Of a stretch of DNA of 37,284 bases, positions 7,358 to 15,392 are shown piece by piece (the first letter of the stretch is position 1; every line of letters starts with the position of its first letter). Location of the stretch: NCBI GenBank assembly GCA_016735235.1, contig JAERRW010000015.1, forward strand, positions 1-37,284, in the 5' to 3' direction. Source of the stretch: Sulfurospirillum sp. (GTDB taxonomy: Bacteria; Campylobacterota; Campylobacteria; Campylobacterales; Sulfurospirillaceae). The notes beneath the pieces are model-generated. The model saw only the letters and a list, made by a program, of their open reading frames with translations, ran no database searches and was not told where the DNA came from. The position numbers and the translations under genes were made by a program.

Positions 7358-7918
7358 ATGAAATTATATGCTCTTTTAGATTATGAAACTTTGATTAAAA
7401 AAAAGTGGACAATAGAGAAATTTATCTTAACATGTGAAGTTCTGCATGTCAAGATAATTCAATATCGTGATAAGCAAGGGGAGCGAGCAAGAAAGATAGA
7501 AAACTTAAAACTAATAAAATCACTTTGTGATATAATTCTTTTGGTTAATGATGAGGTTGAATTGGTAGAGTTTTGCGATGGCTTACATGTAGGACAAGAA
7601 GACTTGCAACAAATAGCTACATGTAAAAAAGATGCTATAGCAAATATTAGACAAAAAATAGGAAGAAAGATTTTAGGAGTATCAACTCATAACAAAGAGG
7701 AGATTTTAGAGGCAAATAGTCTTGATATAAATTATATTGGATTAGGAGCATATAGAGCTACTAATACAAAAGATGATGTAACTGTTTTGAAAGAGAATCT
7801 AAGCGAAATGGCAAGATTTTCTCTTAAGCCAGTTGGTGCAATTGGTGGAGTTAGAGTAGACGATAACATAAAAGGTGTCTCATTTTTGGTTGTAGGAAGT
7901 AATTTATATGAATATTAA
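7358..7918 (+). CDS. thiE: Thiamine phosphate synthase family protein (ThiE/TenI-like)
   Basis: ThiE joins the thiazole and hydroxymethylpyrimidine pyrophosphate to give thiamine phosphate. The 186-residue TIM-barrel protein has LYALLD at the start, IIQYRDKQ, LLVNDEVELVEFCDGLHVGQEDL (the NDxxxLA..ADGVHLGQ region), GVSTHN, YIGLGAYRATNTK and GAIGGV near the end. These are ThiE/TenI landmarks, but the protein is shorter than typical ThiE (about 210) and the usual GPxFPTxTK is GAYRATNTK, so a TenI-like or divergent role is possible. It overlaps rlmH by 11 nt, which indicates coupling. Confidence 0.8.
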   Translation: MKLYALLDYETLIKKKWTIEKFILTCEVLHVKIIQYRDKQGERARKIENLKLIKSLCDIILLVNDEVELVEFCDGLHVGQEDLQQIATCKKDAIANIRQKIGRKILGVSTHNKEEILEANSLDINYIGLGAYRATNTKDDVTVLKENLSEMARFSLKPVGAIGGVRVDDNIKGVSFLVVGSNLYEY

Positions 7919-8363
7919 AGTCTTTACTATAGAGAAGAGTAGTGATAGTCGCATAGATACACTAAGTAGAGAGTTTATTAAAATGATCTCTAAAAATGCT
8001 CTAGTAGAAGAGGTTGTACTTTTTAATAATAAAATTTCTAAAGCCCAAATCAAGGGCTTTAAAGAAGCTAAAGATTCATATACTAAAATTTATGAATCTC
8101 ATTTAAATGGGTACAATATTGCCTTAGATGTTAAAGGCGAAGAGTATGATAGTTGTCAGTTTAGTAAAATTTTTGATAATAAAATGAGTATCAATTTTTT
8201 TATTGGCGGTGCTTATGGGTTTAATGAAGAGTTTTTAAATAAAACTCATAAAGTTATAAGTTTAAGCAAATTAACATTTGCTCACAAAATAGCAAAAGTT
8301 GTTCTTTATGAGCAGATTTATAGAGGACTTTGCATAAAAAATAACCACCCCTACCACAAGTAG
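7908..8363 (+). CDS. rlmH: 23S rRNA pseudouridine-1915 N3-methyltransferase
   Basis: RlmH is a SPOUT methyltransferase that methylates pseudouridine 1915 in helix 69 of 23S rRNA on assembled ribosomes. The 151-residue protein carries the family's knot region INFFIGGAYGFNEEF (AdoMet loop GG), ISLSKLTFAHKIAKVVLYEQIYRG and the terminal NHPYHK signature, which is almost invariant. Length equals the family norm (about 155). The ATG lies inside the end of the thiE-like gene. The gene contains a notable 8-bp GC-rich hairpin (8039-8061). Confidence 0.93.
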   Translation: MNIKVFTIEKSSDSRIDTLSREFIKMISKNALVEEVVLFNNKISKAQIKGFKEAKDSYTKIYESHLNGYNIALDVKGEEYDSCQFSKIFDNKMSINFFIGGAYGFNEEFLNKTHKVISLSKLTFAHKIAKVVLYEQIYRGLCIKNNHPYHK

Positions 8364-8382
8364 GATCTTAAAGGAAGAGGCA

Positions 8383-8736
8383 ATGAGAGATGAAAATTTA
8401 AAATATTTTGAAAATTTACTTTTGACTCATAGAGTACAGATAAGAAAAAATATTGATGATGTAGTTAAAGAGATCGCTTCTTTAAAAAATGACGAAGTTG
8501 GCGATGAAGCTGACCATGCCTCAATTAGTTCTGAACGCATGATAGAACAAGCCATAGGAGCACAACAGACTCGTAAACTTCATGAAATAGATTTTTCACT
8601 CGCTAAAATGAGGGGTGGCGGATATGGTGTATGTGAAATGTGCGAAGAAGATATAAGTTTTCAAAGATTAAAAGTAAAACCTTATGCAAAGTATTGTATA
8701 GTTTGCAGAGAGATAGTAGAAAAACAAAATAGATAG
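8383..8736 (+). CDS. dksA: RNA polymerase-binding transcription factor DksA
   Basis: DksA enters the secondary channel of RNA polymerase and, with ppGpp, adjusts rRNA and stress promoters. The 117-residue protein shows the coiled-coil tip DEADHA (Asp41, Asp44), matching the DxxDxA tip needed for activity in E. coli, then the helix SSERMIEQAIGAQQTRKLHEID, and a four-cysteine zinc finger (Cys84, 87, 105, 108). The start ATG at 8383 has AAGGAAGAGG upstream. It is shorter at the N-terminus than E. coli DksA (151), as is usual in Campylobacterota. It sits 20 nt after rlmH and 9 nt before the next gene. Confidence 0.92.
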   Translation: MRDENLKYFENLLLTHRVQIRKNIDDVVKEIASLKNDEVGDEADHASISSERMIEQAIGAQQTRKLHEIDFSLAKMRGGGYGVCEMCEEDISFQRLKVKPYAKYCIVCREIVEKQNR

Positions 8737-8745
8737 GGGTAAAAT

Positions 8746-9765
8746 ATGGGTATTAAGCGTTATATTCTTTTAACAGTTGTTTATATGTTGGCGATAGGTC
8801 TTTATGTGCATAGTTTTAGTGGAGAGAGTCATACATTGAGTGTTCATAAATTTTCCTTAACTCTTCCAATTTCACTTTGGATTATTTTACCAATATTTTT
8901 TCTTTTTATTGCATCTACTATTCATATGACTTATTATAGTTTGAAAGATTTTTTGAAACATAGAGCTACTAATAAAGACTTTGAAAGCTTTAAGACGGCA
9001 CTTAGTGAAAAAGTCATGGGTGAAGATAGTGCAGTAAAATATAGAACTGATCGGTTTAAATTTATTGGAAAAAGCATTAAAATGATGAGTTACAAATCAA
9101 CAAAAAATTTTGATAGTGGCGATGAAAAAATAGAGTTAAACAGACAAGTTGTAGAGAAATTAGAAGATGGAGATGTTTTAGAGTTAAAAAAATATAGACT
9201 CTCTTTTGGAAATAAATTATTGGAGCAAAACAATTTTAATAAACTTACACAAGATAAAAAATATGCTTTAGAGATACTTGAAAATTGCACAGATGAGAAC
9301 AATGAATTGTGTAAAAAAGCATATTTTGAATATATTCAATATGCCAGTTTTGAAGATATAAAAAAGATAGGTTTTACTCCAACTAAAGAGATGTTTATAG
9401 TTTTAATGGAGAGGTATTTAGAAGAAGAAGGAAGAGTCAATATAAGCCTTGATTTGGAATCAATTCAAGACTTATTGATGCAATTTAAAGCAAATCGTGA
9501 AGATTATTTAGAACTTGCTTATGAGATTAAAGTTAAATTAGATCCAGATGCTCTTATAGCCCTTTTTGAAAAACTTTATAACTCACCAGATCATACAGCA
9601 GTTGCTGATGCTTATCTTTATGTTCTTTATGAGTTACAGATGATAGATAAAATAAGAGATATATTAGAAAATTCAGATAAAGATGAGTTTATGAAATGGA
9701 AAACTATTCTTTTTTTAAGAGAACATGGCAAAAATGTTGATAGCGGACTTTTTTTAAGAATATAA
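8746..9765 (+). CDS. Hypothetical two-helix membrane protein
   Basis: I do not recognise a named family. The 339-residue protein has two hydrophobic helices near the N-terminus (about residues 6-23 and 42-64) separated by a short, probably periplasmic loop, then a long charged cytoplasmic part of about 270 residues rich in Leu, Glu and Lys and predicted helical (for example EEEGRVNISLDLESIQDLLMQF). That part looks like helical repeats of the HEAT/TPR kind, without a clear consensus. No catalytic motif is seen. Tight packing between dksA (9 nt) and dusB (2 nt) suggests a single transcript. It may be a Campylobacterota-specific conserved protein. Confidence 0.65.
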   Translation: MGIKRYILLTVVYMLAIGLYVHSFSGESHTLSVHKFSLTLPISLWIILPIFFLFIASTIHMTYYSLKDFLKHRATNKDFESFKTALSEKVMGEDSAVKYRTDRFKFIGKSIKMMSYKSTKNFDSGDEKIELNRQVVEKLEDGDVLELKKYRLSFGNKLLEQNNFNKLTQDKKYALEILENCTDENNELCKKAYFEYIQYASFEDIKKIGFTPTKEMFIVLMERYLEEEGRVNISLDLESIQDLLMQFKANREDYLELAYEIKVKLDPDALIALFEKLYNSPDHTAVADAYLYVLYELQMIDKIRDILENSDKDEFMKWKTILFLREHGKNVDSGLFLRI

Positions 9766-9767
9766 TA

Positions 9768-10706
9768 TTGAAAACAATAGATTTCAAGCAAGGCGTTATC
9801 GCCTTGGCTCCCCTTGCTGGATATACAGATTTTCCATTTAGAAGCATTGTTAAAAAGCTTGGAGTTGATTTAACATTTTCTGAAATGATAAGTGCAAATG
9901 CTCTTGTGCATAACTCAAAAAAAACATTTAAAATGTTAAAAAAATCTCCATTAGAGACTCCATATATTGTTCAGATTGCAGGAAGTGATTTAATAGTTAT
10001 TCGTGATGCTATTGAGATACTAAATGATATAGAAGGCATAGATGGAGTTGATCTCAATTGTGGTTGTCCAGTACCAAAAGTTATATCGCAACACTCTGGT
10101 TCATCACTTCTTTTAGATTTGCCTCACATGGGAAAAATAGTAGAGCTAATAAAAAAATACTCAAATAAACAGTATACTAGTTTAAAAGTTCGTTTAGGTT
10201 ATAGCAGTAAGATACCCGAAGAGATAGCTAAAGAAGTTAAAAATAGCGGAGCCGATTTTATGAGTGTACATGGAAGAACAAGAAATGGGGCTTATAAAGC
10301 ACCAGTTGATTATGAGGCAATAGCTAGAATTAGGCAAAATATAAACATTCCTGTTTTAGCAAATGGTGATATAACAAATTACATCAAAGCCATGGAAGTA
10401 AAGAAAATAACAGGGTGTAACTCTTTGATGATAGGGCGAGGAGCAATAGGAAATCCTTGGATATTTTATCAATTAAAGCATGGTCGAGATTTGGTTGATA
10501 ATGCTTTAAAGGCGAAGATTATATTGGAACATTTTGACTCTATGATTGAGTTTTATGGAAGTTATGGCGTAGGCATGTTTAGAAAACATCTTCATGCTTA
10601 CTCAAAAAAACATGAAGAGGCATCATCTTTTAGAAATCGCATTAACATGATTGTTGATATAGATGAGGCAAGAGAAGAGATAATGAAATTTTTTAATAGC
10701 CATTGA
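9768..10706 (+). CDS. dusB: tRNA-dihydrouridine synthase
   Basis: Dus enzymes use FMN and NADPH to reduce uridines in the tRNA D-loop. The 312-residue protein has the FMN-barrel start ALAPLAGYTDFPFR, SEMISANAL, the catalytic-cysteine motif DLNCGCPVPKV (Cys100), SVHGRTRNGAY, PVLANGDI and SLMIGRGAIGNPWIF, fitting the DusB branch. The start codon is TTG at 9768, only 2 nt after the upstream stop; there is no in-frame ATG near, and the family's N-terminus begins about here. Cytosolic. Followed by an AT-only hairpin that may end the transcript. Confidence 0.92.
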   Translation: MKTIDFKQGVIALAPLAGYTDFPFRSIVKKLGVDLTFSEMISANALVHNSKKTFKMLKKSPLETPYIVQIAGSDLIVIRDAIEILNDIEGIDGVDLNCGCPVPKVISQHSGSSLLLDLPHMGKIVELIKKYSNKQYTSLKVRLGYSSKIPEEIAKEVKNSGADFMSVHGRTRNGAYKAPVDYEAIARIRQNINIPVLANGDITNYIKAMEVKKITGCNSLMIGRGAIGNPWIFYQLKHGRDLVDNALKAKIILEHFDSMIEFYGSYGVGMFRKHLHAYSKKHEEASSFRNRINMIVDIDEAREEIMKFFNSH

Positions 10707-10728
10707 AACAGCAAAGTTTTTCAGCTAT

Positions 10729-10758
10729 ATTATATATTGCTTAATATATAATTTTTTT
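10729..10758 (+). terminator. Perfect AT-only hairpin with T run after dusB (may instead mark the panD promoter)
   Basis: Ten base pairs (10729-10738 with 10743-10752) close a GCTT loop, and the right arm runs directly into seven Ts and then six As. The shape is that of an intrinsic terminator, though the stem has no G-C pair and would be weak. The right arm also contains a perfect TATAAT (10747-10752) located suitably for panD, so the same sequence could be a -10 element within an operator-like palindrome. Both readings are possible. Confidence 0.45.
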
Positions 10759-10789
10759 AAAAAACAAGATACAAGAGGAACGAATTTAT

Positions 10790-11173
10790 ATGACATTTGA
10801 GATGCTTTATAGCAAAATACATAGGGCAACGGTAACTAATGCAAACTTAAATTATGTTGGGTCTATTACAATTGATGAAGAGTTGATGCATGCAGCGAAA
10901 TTAAGAGTTGGGCAAAAAGTTGATATTGTAGATATTAATAATGCAGAGAGATTTTCAACTTATGTGATTAAAGGTAAGGCCGGTAGCAAAGATATATGCC
11001 TTAATGGTGCGGCTGCTAGAAAGGTGCAAGTTGGAGATAGTATTATTATTATTGCTTATGTGGCTTTAAATGAAACAGAGATTAAAAAGCACAAACCAGT
11101 AGTTGTTTTGGTTAATGGACAAAACGGTATTGACCTTATAACTCACGAGTTAGTCGGAAGTGAATATTATTAA
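10790..11173 (+). CDS. panD: Aspartate 1-decarboxylase proenzyme
   Basis: PanD makes beta-alanine from aspartate for pantothenate and CoA. It is synthesised as an inactive chain that cleaves itself to create a pyruvoyl group. The 127-residue sequence has the cleavage site YVGS (Gly24-Ser25), LHRA-like [11 protein letters not shown] before it, [29 protein letters not shown] and KPVVVLV, all in the family's places, and normal length. The ATG at 10790 follows AAGAGGAA by about 10 nt. No panB or panC is near. A 100-nt gap with no recognisable gene separates it from nuoG. Confidence 0.95.
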   Translation: MTFEMLYSKIHRATVTNANLNYVGSITIDEELMHAAKLRVGQKVDIVDINNAERFSTYVIKGKAGSKDICLNGAAARKVQVGDSIIIIAYVALNETEIKKHKPVVVLVNGQNGIDLITHELVGSEYY

Positions 11174-11273
11174 TAAATTATTTTATTTTTGCATTGAGAT
11201 AAATATGACAGCTAATTTAAAGTTATATATGAGTAGAATTACAACAATTTATTAAATAAGGTTTTTTGAAGTT

Positions 11274-12788
11274 ATGGCAACAATAACCGTTGACGATAGA
11301 GAAATAAAAGTTAATGATGGCGCTTTACTTATAGAAGAGTTGTTGGCTCATGGTGTTAAAATACCGCATTTTTGCTATCATCCTACTCTTGGTAAAGATG
11401 GAAACTGCAGAATGTGCATGGTTGAGATTGAGGGAAAAAAGAGACCTCAAATTGCTTGCGATACTCCGGTAAGTGATGGCATGATTATTCGCACAAAAAG
11501 CAATGGAATACAAAAAGTAAAGCGTCAAATTTTAGAGATGCAACTTGTGAATCATCCTGTTGATTGTCCTGTTTGTGATCAAGCTGGAGAGTGTTCCTTG
11601 CAAAACTACTATATGGATGTTGGACTCTATGAGAGTAGACTTAATACTCCAAAAACTCATGCTAGAAAACATGTCGATATTGGATCTAATGTGGTTCTTG
11701 ACCAAGAGCGTTGCGTGCTTTGTACTCGTTGTGTTAGATTTACAAAAGAGATAACAAAAACAAAAGAGTTAGGTGTACTAAATAGAACAGATAAGTCTGT
11801 AATTTCAATATTTCCCGGACGACCACTTTTTAATCCTTATGCTATGAATGTTGTCGATTTATGCCCTGTTGGAGCACTTACAAGCAAAGATTTTCGTTTT
11901 CATAAAAGAGTGTGGTTTTTAAAATCTTATGAGGCTACATGTAATGGTTGCTCTAAGGGGTGTTCTTTACATGTTGATCACCATAAAGATAAATACAAAA
12001 GTGATTCTATTTTTAGGTATCGCCCTAGATTTAACGATAATGTAAACGGGTATTTTATCTGCGATACTGGACGACTTAGTTATAAAAAAGAGAATGACAA
12101 TAGAGATTCATTTGCTCAAATAAAAGGTAAACAAAGCAAGTACAAAGATGTAAAAGATAGACTATGCAGTCTTTTGAAAAAATATCATGGAGAGATTCTT
12201 CTATTGCTTTCTCCTTCGTTATCGCTTGAAGAGATGCTAAAGATAAAAAAATTAGCAAGTGTTTATGATGCAAAAATAAGTGGTTACGATACATGTGAAT
12301 ATGATTCTAACTTTGGAGATGACTATCTTAAATGCAACGATTTGTCATCTAATAGAAGAGGGTTTAATCTTCTTCAAATTGATGAAAAAATAGAGAGTTT
12401 AAATAAATTTTCTAAAAATATTAAACTAGCAGTACTATTTGGAAGAGACGATATAGAGACTATTGAGAATTATGAAAATATAGAGACTAAAATTTCTATC
12501 AATGCTTCAATGCCAAAAAAGCCTAAATTATATGATCTGTATCTTCCTATGATGACACATACAAGCAAAGAGGGTTCTTTTATAAACATAGATGGATTTT
12601 TACAATTTAGTAACTCGCATGTTGAGTACACTTTAGAGACTCAAGCTCTTTTAGAAATTATATCTGATTTTTTGAATGATGATATCTCTACATGTGAAGA
12701 GATTTGGAAAGTGAAATTAAAAAAAATAGTTAATAACATTGAGTTAGAAACAGTAAAAAAGAAGTCAATAAAAATGAGTAACTTATGA
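11274..12788 (+). CDS. nuoG: NADH-quinone oxidoreductase subunit G, short form
   Basis: NuoG carries iron-sulfur clusters in the peripheral arm of complex I. The 504-residue protein has the [2Fe-2S] N1b ligands (Cys34, 45, 48, 62), the N5 motif H-x3-C-x2-C-x5-C (His94, Cys98, 101, 107), a [4Fe-4S] set (Cys147, 150, 153, 197) and an N7-like motif C-x2-C-x3-C-x32-C (Cys223, 226, 230, 263). After about residue 275 only a short, divergent remnant of the molybdopterin-oxidoreductase-like domain remains; typical NuoG is 700-900 residues. The frame is intact and overlaps nuoH by 4 nt, so it looks functional rather than broken. First gene of the rightward nuo operon; its ribosome site is weak. Confidence 0.92.
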   Translation: MATITVDDREIKVNDGALLIEELLAHGVKIPHFCYHPTLGKDGNCRMCMVEIEGKKRPQIACDTPVSDGMIIRTKSNGIQKVKRQILEMQLVNHPVDCPVCDQAGECSLQNYYMDVGLYESRLNTPKTHARKHVDIGSNVVLDQERCVLCTRCVRFTKEITKTKELGVLNRTDKSVISIFPGRPLFNPYAMNVVDLCPVGALTSKDFRFHKRVWFLKSYEATCNGCSKGCSLHVDHHKDKYKSDSIFRYRPRFNDNVNGYFICDTGRLSYKKENDNRDSFAQIKGKQSKYKDVKDRLCSLLKKYHGEILLLLSPSLSLEEMLKIKKLASVYDAKISGYDTCEYDSNFGDDYLKCNDLSSNRRGFNLLQIDEKIESLNKFSKNIKLAVLFGRDDIETIENYENIETKISINASMPKKPKLYDLYLPMMTHTSKEGSFINIDGFLQFSNSHVEYTLETQALLEIISDFLNDDISTCEEIWKVKLKKIVNNIELETVKKKSIKMSNL

Positions 12789-14068
12789 GTACTGCACTTA
12801 TTAGTATAGTTATATTTAATATTATTGTGGCACTAATTGTTTCTCTTGTTTTTGTTCCTGTATTGGTCTGGATGGAGAGAAGAGTTGCGGGGTTTATTCA
12901 AGATAGATTAGGCCCCAATAGATGTCATATTGGTGGACTTAGATTAGGTGGCTTAGTTCAATCTTTTGCTGACATGATAAAACTTGTTTTTAAAGAGGAT
13001 TATGTACCAAATTCTGTTAAAGAGAAGATGCTTTTTCGACTCTCTCCTGCTATTGTTTTTGCGACTGCTTATCTCTCTTTCATGGTTATACCTTTTGCAG
13101 ATGATCTAAATATTGATGGCAAATCTTATATAATGCAAGCTTTACCTATAGAGTTTGGAATACTTTGGATTTTAGCATTCGCTGGTTTAGGAGTGTATGG
13201 CTTAATGTTAGGCGGATGGGCTAGTAATAATAAATATAGTCTTTTAGGCGGAATTAGAGCGGCTGCTCAAGTTGTAAGCTATGAAGCTGTTATGGGACTT
13301 TCATTGATTTCAATGCTCATAGTTTATGGTTCTACTCATTTTGGAGACATGGTTAGATTTCAAGGCGAACTTATATGGGGCATTATTCCAGCTTGGGGAG
13401 TTATAATTCAACCAGTTGCAGCAATACTATTTATTGTAACTGCTTTTGCAGAGACAAATCGTTCTCCTTTTGATATAGCAGAGGGCGAGAGTGAAATTGT
13501 CGGCGGATTTCATACAGAATATAGTGCTATGGGATTTGGTCTCTTTTTTGTAGGAGAGTATATTGCTATGGGAGTTGCGAGCGCTTTAATAGTAACAATC
13601 TTTTTTGGAGGCTATCAAATTCCATGGCTAAATACAGCCGCCTTGTACGAGCATATAAATATGGTATTTATGGTTATTATTGTAGTCTTGCCTCTTGTGA
13701 GTTATGTTTTTGCTAGATGGATAAAAAAAAATAATGTTTGGCACAAAAAAGATGATGTTAGAAACAAAGAGACAAGATGGCTTATTATAGGGTTAATTGG
13801 AGTGAATATATTGGTTATTTTTACTTTATTGCTATTTTTACTTTTTGGTTTAGAGGAAAATGGCATAAATATATCTGTAGCTTTGTTACAAGTAATGACA
13901 TTTGTTGTAAAACTATTGATGGTGAATTTCTTTTTTATATGGGTAAGATGGACTCTTGTTAGATTTAGATATGATCAATTACAAAATTTAGCTTGGAAAG
14001 TACTTCTTCCAATAGCAATAGCAAACATATTTATAACAGGTATATTTGTTGTGGCTTTAGGAGTTTAG
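12785..14068 (+). CDS. nuoH: NADH-quinone oxidoreductase subunit H with internal insertion
   Basis: NuoH is the membrane subunit that forms part of the quinone chamber of complex I. Hallmarks: VWMERRVAGFIQDRLGPNR near the N-terminus, QSFADMIKLVFKED, GGIRAAAQVVSYE, and AFAETNRSPFDIAEGESEIVGGFHTEYS, the loop facing the quinone. At 427 residues it is about 90 longer than E. coli NuoH (325). The extra sequence lies between about residues 285 and 370 and includes two further hydrophobic segments joined by a charged loop (KKNNVWHKKDDVRNKE). The family's final helices (FFFIWVRWTLVRFRYDQL) follow, so the extension is internal and in frame. Confidence 0.95.
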   Translation: MSTALISIVIFNIIVALIVSLVFVPVLVWMERRVAGFIQDRLGPNRCHIGGLRLGGLVQSFADMIKLVFKEDYVPNSVKEKMLFRLSPAIVFATAYLSFMVIPFADDLNIDGKSYIMQALPIEFGILWILAFAGLGVYGLMLGGWASNNKYSLLGGIRAAAQVVSYEAVMGLSLISMLIVYGSTHFGDMVRFQGELIWGIIPAWGVIIQPVAAILFIVTAFAETNRSPFDIAEGESEIVGGFHTEYSAMGFGLFFVGEYIAMGVASALIVTIFFGGYQIPWLNTAALYEHINMVFMVIIVVLPLVSYVFARWIKKNNVWHKKDDVRNKETRWLIIGLIGVNILVIFTLLLFLLFGLEENGINISVALLQVMTFVVKLLMVNFFFIWVRWTLVRFRYDQLQNLAWKVLLPIAIANIFITGIFVVALGV

Positions 14069-14069
14069 T

Positions 14070-14570
14070 ATGGGAATTAAAATTGTTTCAAGATATGGAA
14101 ATACACTAAAAGAAAAACTCTATCTCCCTGCTGTAATAAGTGGCTTGAAAGTTACATTTTCACACTTTATTACAAATTTAAAAGATACATCTAAAATAGA
14201 GACAATCTGTTACCCCGAACAACTTCCAAAAGATATAACCTCTAGGTATAGAGGAGTCCATAGACTTAAAAAAAGAGAAGATAATAGTATAAAGTGTGTG
14301 GCTTGTTATATGTGTGCTACTGCATGTCCCTCTGAGTGTATTTTTATTGAGGCAGTTGAGAGAGAAGATAATATTGATGAAAAGATGCCTAAAAAATTTA
14401 GTATCGATTTGCTAGAGTGTATATTTTGTGGTGCTTGTGCTGAAGCATGTCCTTGTGATGCTATTGCTATGGATACAGGAATATTTAGTTTTGTAAAGAC
14501 AAAAAGAGAGGATTTTGTTTTAGATATAGATATTTTGCTCTCACATGAGCCTATGAAAGGTGGAAATTGA
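14070..14570 (+). CDS. nuoI: NADH-quinone oxidoreductase subunit I
   Basis: NuoI holds clusters N6a and N6b that pass electrons from NuoG to N2 in NuoB. The 166-residue protein has two ferredoxin motifs C-x2-C-x2-C-x3-CP: Cys76, 79, 82, 86 and Cys117, 120, 123, 127. The N-terminal amphipathic part (residues 1-50) is where the family contacts the membrane arm. ATG follows the nuoH stop by 1 nt. Length is normal. Confidence 0.97.
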   Translation: MGIKIVSRYGNTLKEKLYLPAVISGLKVTFSHFITNLKDTSKIETICYPEQLPKDITSRYRGVHRLKKREDNSIKCVACYMCATACPSECIFIEAVEREDNIDEKMPKKFSIDLLECIFCGACAEACPCDAIAMDTGIFSFVKTKREDFVLDIDILLSHEPMKGGN

Positions 14571-15076
14571 TGATAGATATTATATTTATAATTTTATCGT
14601 TTTTTGCTATTATTGGGGGGCTAGGAATGATACTATTTGCTCAACCTATATACTCCGCACTTAGTTTAATAGTATGTCTTGTTGCCTTAGGTGGAGTATT
14701 TGCTCTTTTAAGTGCACCATTTTTGTTTATGGTTCAAATTATTCTTTATGCTGGTGCTATTATAACACTTGTACTTTTTATTATTATGTTTTTAAATGTT
14801 AAAAGTGATAACTTGCCAAATGAGCCTTATAAAATACCAACAATTTTAGTAGGAGGCATATTGTTAGTGCCGTTTAATCTATTGATTATAAAAGGTTTTA
14901 GTACACTAGAAGATAAACCAATGCACATAATAGGAGAAGGATTTGGATCAATTAAAGGTTTTGGAATGGAACTTTTTAGAAATTGGTTAGTTCCTTTTGA
15001 GCTTATTTCTATACTTCTTTTAGTTGCACTTGTTGGTGCGGTAGTTTATTTGAGAAAGGAAAAAAGTGATGGTTGA
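14570..15076 (+). CDS. nuoJ: NADH-quinone oxidoreductase subunit J
   Basis: A 168-residue membrane subunit of complex I with five hydrophobic helices, including the family helix FMVQIILYAGAIITLVLFIIMFL, which carries the pi-bulge in TM3 of NuoJ. I place the start at the ATG at 14570, which shares its A with the nuoI TGA stop; the track's 14567 would use TTG one codon earlier with a worse ribosome-site distance. It overlaps nuoK by 8 nt. Confidence 0.94.
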   Translation: MIDIIFIILSFFAIIGGLGMILFAQPIYSALSLIVCLVALGGVFALLSAPFLFMVQIILYAGAIITLVLFIIMFLNVKSDNLPNEPYKIPTILVGGILLVPFNLLIIKGFSTLEDKPMHIIGEGFGSIKGFGMELFRNWLVPFELISILLLVALVGAVVYLRKEKSDG

Positions 15077-15392
15077 CTCAATTTTACCATATATAATATT
15101 GGCTATGATTCTTTTTTCTATCGGTTTTTTGGGTGTTATTGCACGAAAAAATATTTTTATAGTTTACATGTCAATAGAGCTTATGTTAAATTCTGTAAAT
15201 ATAATATTTGTCTCTCTTGGTAGATACAATGAATCTATGCAACCACAAGTTATTGCTATGATTATTATAGCTATTGCGGCGGCTGAAGCGGCGGTTTTTT
15301 TATCTTTAATTACAGTTCTTTTTAGAAGAAAAAAATCATTAAATTCAGATATATTTAATGTACTTCGTCAAAAGAGTGTAACTCATGAATGA
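15069..15392 (+). CDS. nuoK: NADH-quinone oxidoreductase subunit K
   Basis: A 107-residue, three-helix subunit of the proton-translocating arm. It has the family segments GFLGVIARKNIFIVYMSIELMLNSVNI, with the conserved membrane glutamate in SIELML, and IAIAAAEAAVFLSLITVLFRR with the second glutamate. I choose the ATG at 15069 with AAGGA 7 nt upstream; the track's GTG at 15066 is possible. It overlaps nuoJ and nuoL by 8 nt each. Confidence 0.95.
   Translation: MVDSILPYIILAMILFSIGFLGVIARKNIFIVYMSIELMLNSVNIIFVSLGRYNESMQPQVIAMIIIAIAAAEAAVFLSLITVLFRRKKSLNSDIFNVLRQKSVTHE

Noticed and set aside
11200-11252. 16-codon ORF in the panD-nuoG gap
   Set aside because: No ribosome site or similarity; expected by chance in AT-rich DNA.
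11274-12788. nuoG as a decayed gene
   Set aside because: Short, but all cluster ligands are present, the frame is clean and it is coupled to nuoH.
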